Shown piece after piece: positions 54,354-64,000 of a stretch of DNA of 64,000 nucleotides (positions are counted from its first letter, which is position 1; the number at the start of each line of letters is the position of its first letter). The stretch spans positions 80,330,414-80,394,413 of the forward strand of contig NC_135715.1 in assembly GCF_964656455.1 (NCBI RefSeq). The letters are read 5' to 3'. The translations under genes were made by a program, and so were the position numbers. Source of the stretch: Halichoerus grypus (lineage: Eukaryota; Chordata; Mammalia; Carnivora; Phocidae). The notes below the pieces were generated by a model that was given only the letters and a program-made list of their open reading frames with translations, was not told the origin of the DNA and ran no database searches.

Positions 54354-57300
54354 GGGCGAGATTTTGTGATGATCTCAGGGGATTTGGACTAGGAGGTCTC
54401 CGAGGCTTGGATGCCAGCTTGGGGATTTGGCATGATATCTTGAGCGAACTCCCTGAGATCTCATGGGATTTCGCCAAGATGGGCCAAGATTTTGGTGAGA
54501 TCTCATGAGATTTGGACTGCAAGGTCTCCGAGACTTGGATGCTAACTATCGAGATTTGTGCAAAATCTCACCTGAGCTCCATGAGATCTCACGAGATTTC
54601 ACCCAAGACGGGGCGAGATTTGGGCAAGATCCCACAAGACTTGGATGCAAGGTCTTGGATGGTTGAATGCGAGCAGCCAAGATTTGGAGACAAATCTCTC
54701 CAGAGTTCCCTGAGATCTCACAAGATTTCACCCAAGATGGGCTGAGATTTGAACAAGATCTCACAAGATTTGGTCTCAGAGGTTTGGATGCTAGGTTTTG
54801 GGATTTTAGCAAAATCTTGACCAAGCTACATGAGATCTCACGAGATTTTGCCCAAGAAGGAGTGAGATTTTGGTGAGAGCTCTCAAGATTTGGAGTGAAA
54901 TCATGCCCGAGCTCCGTGAAACATCAGGAGATTTTGCCCACATCTGGATGAGATTTAGGGGACATCTCACGAAATTTGGACTGCCAGGTTTTGGAGTCTT
55001 GGATGCACGCTCAGGGATTTGGAGTAAATCTCGCATGAGCTCTGTGAAATCTCACCAGATTTTGCCCACGTCTGGGTGAGATTTGGGTGAAATCACACGA
55101 GGTTTGGAATCTGAGTCTCAGAGGCATGGGTTTAAGCCGGCAGGATTTTGCATGAAATCTCCCCCGAGCTCTGTGGATCTCTCAGGATTTTGCCCAACTG
55201 TAGGTGAGATTGGGGTGAGATCTCATGAGAGGTGGAGTGAATTCACATGCGAGCTCCATGATTTCTCATGAGATTGCAACAAGATGGAGGGAGATATGGA
55301 TGCGAGCTCACTAGATTTGGAGTGAAATCTCGCCGAGTTCCATGAAATCTCATGAGATTTTGCCCAAGACTGGGTGAGATTTGGCAAGATGTAACAAGAT
55401 TTGGACTCTGAGTCTCCGAAGCATGGTTGCAAGCTAGCAGGATGTTTCAAGTAATCTCCCCAAGCTTCGTGAGATCCCTCGGGTTTTGCCCCAGAGGGAG
55501 TGAGATTTCAGTGAGACCTCACGAGATTTGGAGTGAAATCATGCTTGAGCTCCATGAAACATCATGAGATTTTGCCCAAGTCTGGGTGAGATTTGGGTAT
55601 GATTTATGGGATTTGAAGTGAATTCACACCAGACTTCCATGTTTTCTCATGAGATTTGGACAAGATGGAGTGAGATTTGGATGTGAGCTCACGAGATTTG
55701 GCGTGAAATCTCGTTGAGCTCCGTGAGATCTCACAACATTTCATCCAAGAAGGAGTGAGATTTCAGTGAGAGCTCTTGAGATTTGGAGTGAAATCATGCC
55801 CGAGCTCCATGAAACATCATGAGATTTTGCCCACATCTGGATGAGATTTGGGCGTGATCTCATGAGATTTGGACTGGGAGGTCTCAGAGGCTTGAACATG
55901 TGCTCAGGGATTTGGAGTTAGTCTCGCTGGAGTTCCATGAGATCGCAGGAGACTTGGAGTGAAATCTCACCTGAGCAGGTGAGATCTCACGTGATTTCAC
56001 CCAAGTCTGAGCGGGATTTGGGTGAGATCTCACAAGATTTGGACTCTGAGTCTCGGAGGCATGGTTGCAAACTGGTGGGATTTTGAATGAAATCTCCCTG
56101 GAGCTCTGTGAGATCTCTTGGGATTTTGCCCAATTCTGGGTGAGATTTGGGTGAGATCTTATGGGATTTGGAGTGAAATCACACCTGAGCTCAGTGTTTT
56201 CTCATGGGATTTCGACAAGACAGAGCAAGATTTGGATGGGAGCTCATGAGATTTGGAGTAAAATCTCGTCAAGCTCCATGGGATCTCATGACATTTTGCC
56301 CAAAAAGGAGTGAGATTTCGCTGAGGGTTCTCAACATTTGGACTGAAATCATGCCTGAGCTCCATGAAACATCACGAGATTTTGCCCACGTCTGGACAAG
56401 ATTTGGGTGTTATCTCATGAGATTTGAACTGCAAGTCCTTGGAGGCTTGGATGCATGGTCAGGGATTTGGAGTCAATCTCGCTGGAGTTCCGTGCCATCT
56501 CCGGAGATTTGGAATGAAATCTCACCTGAACTTCATGAAATCTCATGAGATTTCGCCCAAGTCTGGGTGAGATCTCACATTTGGACTGCGTGGTCTTGGA
56601 GGCTTGTTCAGGGTTTGGGTTAAATCTCTCTTGAGCTTCCTGTGATCTCACGTGATTTCACCCTAAAAGGGGGAGATTTGGCTGAGATCACACGAGATTT
56701 GGAGTGAAATCATGCCCGAACTCCATGATTTCTCATGAGATTTCGAAAAGAAGAGTGAGATTTGGATGCGAGCTCACAAGGTTTAGAGTGAAATCTCGTG
56801 AGATCCATGAGATCACATGAGATTTCGAAAAGACGGAGTGAGATTTGGGTGAGATGTCACGAGATTTGGAGTGAAATCACACCTGAGCTCCATGTTTTCT
56901 CATGAGATTTCAACAAGTCGGAGCGAGATGGATGTGAGCTCACAAGATTTGGAGTGAAATCTCATTGAGCTCTGTGAGAACTCACGATATTTTGCCAAAG
57001 AAAGAACGAGATTTCAGTGCAATCACCTGAATTGGAGTGAAATCTTGTGCAAACTCTGTGAAATCTCACGAGATTTTGCCCGAGACTGAGTGAGATTTGG
57101 GGGAGAGCTCATGAGATTTGGACTCTGAGTCTCGGAGGCATGGTTGCAAACTGCTGGATTTTGAGTGAAATCTCCCCAGAGCTCTGTGAGATCTCTCAGG
57201 ATTTCGCCCAAGTCTGGGTGAGGTTTGGGTGAGATCTTATGGGATCTGGAGTGAAATCACACTCAAGCTCCATGCTTTTTCATGAGATTTTTTGCAAGAC

Positions 57301-60300
57301 GGAGAGAGATTCAGATGTGAACTCACGAGATTTGGAGTGAAATCTCGTCGAGCTCCAGATCTCATGACATTTCCACCAAGAAAGAACAAGATTTCAGTGA
57401 GATCTCACACATTTTGGAGTGAAATCTCACCCAAGCTCTGTGAAATCTCAGGTGATTTTACCCAAGTCTAAGCACGATTTGGGTGAGATCTCACAAGATT
57501 TGGACTCTGAGTCTTGGAGGTATGGTTGCAAACTGGTGGGATTTTGAGTGAAATCTCACTGGAGCTCCGTGAGATCTCTCCGGATTTCGCCCAAGGCTGG
57601 CTGAGATTTGGGTGAGATGGTATGAGATTTGGAGTGAAGTCACACCCAAGTTCCATGTTTTCTCACGAGATTTCGACAAGATGGAGTGAGACTTAGATGC
57701 GAGCACATGAGATTTGGAGTGAAATCTCATCGAGCTCTGTGAGATGTCACAAGATTTCACTCCAGAAGGAGTGAGATTTCGGTGAGAGCTCTCGAGATTT
57801 GGAGTGAAATCATGCCCAAGCTCTGTGAAACATCATGAGATTTTGCCCACGTGTGGATGAGATTTGGGCGTGATCTCACGAGATTGGCACTGCGAGGTCT
57901 CGGAGGCTTGGATGCGTGCTCAGGGATTTGGAGTCAGTCTCGCTGAGTTCAGTGACATCTCATGAGATTTGGAATGAAATCTCACCTGAACTCAATGAAA
58001 TCTCATGAGATTTTGCCCGAGTATGGTGATATTTGGGCGAGATCTCACGAGATTTGGACTCTGAGTCTCGGAGGCATAATTGCAAGGTGGCGGGATTTTG
58101 TGCAAAATCAACCCTGAGCTACAAGAGATCTCTCGGGATTTTGCCCAGGTCTGGTTGAGATTTGGGCGAGATCTCATGAGATTTGGACTGCATGGTCTTG
58201 GAGGCTTGGGTTCTCGTTCAGGGTTTGGGTTAAATCTCGCCAGAGCTTCGTGTGATCTCACATGATTTCACACTAGAAGGGTGAGATTTGGCTGAGATCA
58301 CACGTGATTTGGAGTGCAATCATGTCCAAACTCCGTGATTTCTCATGAGATTTCGAAAAGACAGAGTGAGATTTGGATGCGAGCTCTCAAAATTTAGAGT
58401 GAGATCTCGAGATCCATGAGATCACATGAGATTTTGAAGAGACAGAGTGAGATTTGGGTGAGATGTCACGAGATTTGTAGTGAAATCACACCCAAGCTCC
58501 ATGTTTTCTCACGAGATTTTGACAAGTCGGAGCGAGATGGATGCGAGCTCACAAGATTTGGAGTGAAATCTCGTCGAGCTCCGTGAGATCTCATGATATT
58601 TTGCCAAAGTAGGAATGAGATTTCAGTGAGATCACATGTGAATTGGAGTGAAACCTCGCCCAAGCTCCGTGAAATCTCACGTGATTTTGGCCAAGTCTGA
58701 GCGGGATTTGGGTGAGATCTCATGAGATTTGGACTCTGAATCTTGGAGGCATGGTTGCAAATCAGCTGGATTTTGAGTGAAATCTCCCCAGAGCTCCATG
58801 AGATCTCTCGGGATTTCGCCCAAGTCTGGGTGAGATTTGGGTGAGATCGCATGGGATTTAGAGTGAAACCACACCTGAACTCGGTGTTTTCTCATGAGAT
58901 TTTGACAAGATGGAGTGAGATTTGGATATGAGCACAGGATATTTGGAGTGAAATCTTGTGGAGCTCCATGAGATCTCACGAGATTTTGCCCAAGGAGTGA
59001 GATTTGGGTGAGAGCTCTTGAGATTTGGAGTGAAATCATGCCCGAGCTCCATGAAACATAATGAGATTTTGCCAATGTATGGATGAGATTTGGGTTTGAT
59101 CTCACAAAATTTGCCCTGCGAGGTCTCTGAGGCTTGGATGCATGCTCAGGGATTTGGAGTCAACCTCACTGAGTTCCATGACATCTCACGAGATTTGGAA
59201 TGAAATCTCACCTGAACTCCATGAAATCTCATGGGATTTTGCTCAAGTCTAGGTGAGATTTGGGCGAGATATCACGAAATTTGGACTCTGTGGAGGCATG
59301 AATGCAAGGTGGTGGGATATTGAGCAAAATCTCCACTGAGCTCTGAGAGATCTCTTGGGATTTTGCCCAGGTCTGGGTGAGATTTGGACAAGATCTCTCG
59401 AGATTTGGACTGCAAGATCTTGGAGGCTTGGCTGTGTGCTCAGGGATTTTATTGTCAATCTCACTGGAGTTCTGTGACATCTCACGAGATTAGGAATGAA
59501 ATCTTACCCAAAATCCATGAAATCTCATGAGATTTTGCCCTAGGCTGGGTGAGATTTGGGTGGGATCTCAGGAGATTTGGACTCTGAGTCTCGGAGGCAT
59601 GATTGCAAGGTGGTGGGATTTTGCGCAAAATCTCCCTTGACCTCAGAGATCTCTCAGGATTTTGCCCCAGTCTGGGTGAGATTTGGGCGAGATCCCATGA
59701 GACTTAGACTGTGTGGTCTTGGAGTCTTGGATGCTCATTCAGGGTTTGGGTTAAATCTCGCTTGAGCTTCATGTGATCTCACGTAATTTCACTCTACAAG
59801 GGTGAGATTTGGCTGAGATCACACAGAATTTGGAGTGGAATCATGCCCGAACTCCATGATTTCTCATGAGATTTTGAAAAGACAGAGCGTTTTTTGGATG
59901 CGAGCTCATGAGGTTTAGAGTGAAACCTCGCAAGATCCATGTGATCATATGAGATTTTGAAAAGATGGATTGAGATTGGGATGAGTGGTCATGAGATTTG
60001 GAATGAAATCACACCCGAGCTCCATGTTTTCTCATGAGATTTCAACAAATCCGAGTGGGATGGATGCAAGCTCACAAGATTTGGAGTGAAATCTCGTAGA
60101 GCTCCGTGACATCTCACGATATTTTGCCAAAGAAGGAACGAGATTTCGGTGAGATCACATGTGAATTGGGAGTGAAATCTCGCCCAAACTCTGTGAAATC
60201 TCACGAGATTTTGCCCAAGTCTGGGCGAGATTTAGGCAAGATCTCACGAGATTTGGACTCTGAGTCTCAGAGGCATGGTTGCAAACTGCTGGATTTTGAG

Positions 60301-63300
60301 TAAAATCTCCTCAGAGCTCTGTGAGATCTCTCGGGATTTCGCCTAAGTCTGGGTGAGGTTTGGGTAAGATCTTATGGGATTTGGAGTGAAATCACACCTG
60401 AGCTCCATGTTTTCTCATGAGATTTCGACAAGAGGGAGCAAGATTTGGAAGTGAGCTCACAAGATTTGGAGTGAAATCTTGTCGAGCTCCGTGAGATCTC
60501 ATGACATTTCCCCCCAAGACGAAGCAAGATTTCAGTGAGATGTCACGAGATTTGGAGTGAAATCACACCCGAGCTCCATGTTTTCTCTTGAGATTTTGAC
60601 AAGTTGGAGAGAGATGGATGCGAGCTCACAAGATTTGGAGTGAAAAATCGTCCAAGGTCCGTGAAATCTCACATGATTTCTCTCCCAAATCTGAACACAA
60701 TTTGGGAGAGATCTCATGTGAGATTTGGACTCTGAGTCTTGGAAGCATGGTTGCAAACTGGCGGGATTTTGAGTGAAATCTCCCCAGAGCTCCGTGAGAT
60801 CTCTCCAGATTTCACCCAAGTGTGGGTGAGTTTTGAGTGAGATCATATGGGATTTGGAGTGAAATCACAGCAGAGCTCCATGTTTTCTCACGAGATTTCA
60901 ACAAGACAGAGTGAGATTTGGACGTGAGCACAGGAGATTTGGAGCTCCATGAGATCTCACGAGATTTTGCCCAAGAAGGAGTGCGATTTGGGTGAGAGCT
61001 CTCGGTATTTGGAGTGAAATCATACTCAAGCTCCATGAAACATCATGAGATTCTGCCAATGTATGGATGAGATTTGGGCATGATCTCACGAGATTTGGGC
61101 TGGGAGGTCTCGGAGGCTTGGCTGCATCTTCAGGGATTTGGAGTCAAACTCGCTGAGTTCTGTGACATCTTATGAGATTTGGAACAAAATCTCACCTTAA
61201 ATCCATGAAATCTCACGGGATTTCGCTCATGTCTGGGTGAGATTTGGGAGAGATATCACAAGATTTGGACTCTGACTGTGGAGGCATGAATACAAGTTGG
61301 TGGGATATTGCAAGAAATCTCCACCAAGCTCCAAGAGATCTCTCGGAATTTTGCCAAGGTCTGGGTGAGATTTGGACGAGATCTCTTGAGATTTGACTGC
61401 ATGGTCTTGGAGTCGTGGATGCTCGTTCAGGGTTTGAGTTTAATCTCACTAGATCTTCATGTGATCTCACGTGATATCGCCCTAGAACAGTGAGATTTGG
61501 CTGAGATCACACGTGATTTGGAGTGCAATCATGTCTGAACTCAATGATTTCTCATGAGATTTAAAAAAGAGTGAGATTTGGATGCGAGCTCACGAGTTTT
61601 AGAGTGAAAATTTGCGAGATTCATGAGATCACGAAATTTCGAAGAGACAGAGTGAGATTTGGGTGAGATGTCATGAGATTTGGAGGGAAATCACACCTGA
61701 GTTCCATGTTTTCTCGGGAGATTTCCACAAGACAGAGCTAGATTTCAATGTGAGCTCATGAGATTTAGAGTGAAATCTCATTGAGCTTCATGAGATATCA
61801 TGATATTTCCCCCCAAGAAAGAGAGAAATTTCGGTGAGATCTCATGAGATTTGGAGTGAAATGTTGCCCGAGGTCCGTGAAATCTCATATGAATTTGCCC
61901 AAGTCTGAGCGAGATTTGGGTGAGATCTTATGAGATGTGGAGTGAAATCATGCACGAGCTCAATGATTTCTCAAGAGAGTTTGAAAAGATGGAGGGGAAT
62001 TTCAGTGAGATCTCAGGAGATGTGGAGTGATATCTCGCCTGAGCTCCATGATATCTCACAAGATTTTGCCCAGTACTGGGTGAGATTTGGGCGAGATCTC
62101 ATGAGATTTGGACTCTCAGAGGCATGGTTGCACACTGGAGGGATTTTGAGTGAAATCTCCCCAGAGCTCTGTGAGATGTCTCCAATTTCGCCTAAGTGGG
62201 TGAGATTTGGGTGAGATCTTATGGGATTTGGAGTGAAATCCCACACTTGAGCTCCATGTTTTCTCACGAGATTTCGACAAGACAGAGTGAGATTTGGATG
62301 CTAGCTCACGAGATTTGGAGTGAAATCTCATGGAGCTCTGTGAGATCTCACGAGATTTCACCCAAGAAGGAGTGAGATTTTGGTGAGGGCTCTTGAGATT
62401 TGGAGTGAAATCATGCCCAAGCTCAGTGAAACATAACAAGATTTTGCCCACGTCTGCATGAGATTTGGGCGTGAGCTCATGATTTGGACTGAGAGGTCTG
62501 GGAGCCTTGGATGGGTGTACAGGGATTTGGAGTCAATCTCGCTGGAGTTCCGTGACATCTTACGAGATTTGGAGTGAAATCTCACCCGAATTCCATGAAA
62601 TCTCATGGATTTTGCCCAAGTCTGGGCAAGATTTGGGTGAGATCTCATGAGATGTGGAATGAAATAATGCTCGAGCTCAGTGATTTCTCACGAGAATTTG
62701 AACAGATGGAGCAGGATTTTGGTGAGATCTCAGGAGATGTGGAGTGAAATCTCGCCTGAGCTCCATGATATCTCATGAGATTTTGCCCAAGACTGGGTGA
62801 GATTTGGGTGAGATCTCACAAGATTTGGACTGCATGGTCTTGGAGGCTTGGATGCTCATTCAGGGTTTGGGTTAAATCTCGCTTGAGCTTCGTGGCATTT
62901 CATGTGATTTCACCCTAGAAGGGCGAGATTTGGCCGAGATCACATGAGACTTGGAGTGAAATCATGCCCGAACTCCATGATTTCTCATGAGATTTCAAAA
63001 AGACAGAGTGAGATTTGGATGCGACCTCATGAGGTTTAGAGTGAAATCTCACAAGATCCGTGAGATCACATGAGATTTTGAAAAGATGGAGTGAGATTTG
63101 GATGAGATGTCACGAGATTTGGAGTTGAATCACACCCAAGATCCCTGTTTTCTCACGAGATTTCAAAAAGTCGGAGTGACATTTGGATGCAAGCTCATGA
63201 GATTTGGAGTGAAATCTCGTTGAGCTCCATGAGATCTCACAACATTTCGCCAAAGGAGCGAGATTTCAGTGAGATCACATGTGATTTGGACTGAAATCTC

Positions 63301-64000
63301 GCCCAAACTCCGTGAAATCTCACGAGATTATTCCCAAGTCTGGGTGAGATTTGGGTGTGATCTCATGAGATTTGGACTGCGAGGTCTCAGAGGCTTGGAT
63401 GTGACTCAGGGATTTGGAGTTATTCTCGCTCAAGTTCCATGAGATCTCACAAGATTTGGAGTAAAATCTCGCCTGAGGTCCATGAAATCTCACGAGATTT
63501 CACCCAAGTCTGGGTGAGATTTGGGTGAGATCGCACAAGATTTCAACTCTGTGTCTTAGAGGCATGGTTGCAAACTGGCGGATTTTGGGTGAAATCTCCC
63601 CAGAGCTCCATAAGATCTCTCGGGATTTCACCCAAGTCTGGGTGAGATTTGGGTGAGATCTTATGGGATTTGGAGTGAAATCATACCCGAGCTCCATGTT
63701 TTCTCACGAGATTTCCACAAGATGGAGAGAGATTTGGATGCGAGCTCACGAGATTTAGATTGAAATCTTGTTGAACTCCGTGAGAACTCATGACATTTCT
63801 CCCCAAGAAAGAGCGAGATTTTGGTGATATCTCAGGAGATTTGGAGTGAAATATTGCCCAAGCTCCATGAAATCTCACTTGATTTCACCCAAGTGTGAGC
63901 GTGATTTGGGCAAGATGTCACAAGATTTGGACTCTGAGTCTCAGAGGCATGGTTGCAAACTGGCAGGACTTTGAGTGAAATCTCCCCAGAGCTCTGGGAG
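54354..64000. repeat. Higher-order satellite array with TCTCRYGAGA palindromes
   Basis: The array runs off the right edge. Subunits of about 85-130 bp share the skeleton GAGATTTGGAGTGAAATC, then GAGCTCCRTGARATCTCA and CGAGATTT, then CCCAAG and GGGTGAGATTTGGGTGAG. Distinct subunit types recur in blocks: the marker CAGGGTTTG(G/A)G appears at 56,609, 58,219, 59,740, 61,428 and 62,861, giving higher-order spacing of about 1.43-1.69 kb. A GGCATGGTTGCAAACTG subunit appears once or twice per block. Copies are diverged mainly by C/T and G/A changes. All open frames here are repeat artefacts. Confidence 0.95.

Noticed and set aside
53881..54522. Long KER-rich and SF-rich open frames over 53.8-54.5 kb
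   Set aside because: They are translations of the CTTT/CTTCC microsatellite; low-complexity repeats without stops are open in several frames.
54546..63878. Dozens of 60-140 codon frames in the satellite, mostly minus strand (SHEISPKS/MRSHPNL-like proteins)
   Set aside because: All are phase-locked to the satellite subunits, broken at different points in each copy, and start at arbitrary ATGs. They reflect the repeat, not a gene family.
1..64000. CRISPR arrays, bacterial operons, prophage or ribosomal RNA genes
   Set aside because: The SINE/LINE content and spliced gene show a mammalian nuclear origin. The satellite is direct tandem DNA without the constant-repeat, unique-spacer pattern of CRISPR.

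Overview
This is a stretch of mammalian nuclear DNA, almost certainly from a carnivoran and probably a non-canid caniform (mustelid, pinniped or bear group). The evidence is many tRNA-derived SINEC copies with the typical carnivore head (GGGGCRCCTGGGTGGCTCAG), a CT-rich middle and an AATAAA-type tail, plus carnivore-type LINE-1 with a matching 5' UTR. The head differs from the dog and cat consensus as I remember them. The species assignment is inference.

One protein-coding gene could be assembled exon by exon: CFC1 (Cryptic, an EGF-CFC co-receptor for Nodal/TGF-beta ligands). It lies on the minus strand at 8,529-10,582 as five compact coding exons whose phases join into a 197-codon reading frame. 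Its EGF and CFC domains are intact. Its C-terminal tail is unusual, and its CpG-rich block lies in intron 4/exon 4, not at the start codon. A decayed RALGDS-like exon (45.55-45.77 kb, minus) is the only pseudogene I can name.

Layout. 0-8.5 kb: intergenic DNA with a GATA microsatellite, old L1 fragments and MIRs. 8.5-10.6 kb: CFC1. 10.6-14.7 kb: MIR-rich intergenic DNA and a young SINE. 14.7-20.6 kb: arm A of a large inverted duplication. 20.8-27.6 kb: a purine-rich microsatellite and a degenerate array of roughly 0.3-0.45 kb units, split by an LTR-like element and an antisense L1. 27.7-36.9 kb: GC-rich unique DNA, then several antisense L1s, one nearly full length but internally deleted. 37.6-45.0 kb: arm B, the inverted partner of arm A. 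45-48.6 kb: the RALGDS-like remnant and a short third duplicated block. 48.8-53.0 kb: two sense L1s with a strong CTCF-like motif between them. 53.9-54.35 kb: a long pyrimidine microsatellite. 54.36-64.0 kb: a satellite array that runs off the window.

The most unusual element is the terminal satellite. It is built from roughly 85-130 bp subunits in higher-order blocks of about 1.4-1.7 kb, and it is saturated with variants of a 10-bp palindrome (TCTCRYGARA-like). Those variants look like CpG-decay products of TCTCGCGAGA, the recognition sequence of ZBTB33/Kaiso and BANP. Satellite, inverted segmental duplications and CFC1 together suggest a pericentromeric or otherwise duplication-prone neighbourhood. 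Coordinates of diverged repeats are approximate because they come from reading, not alignment.
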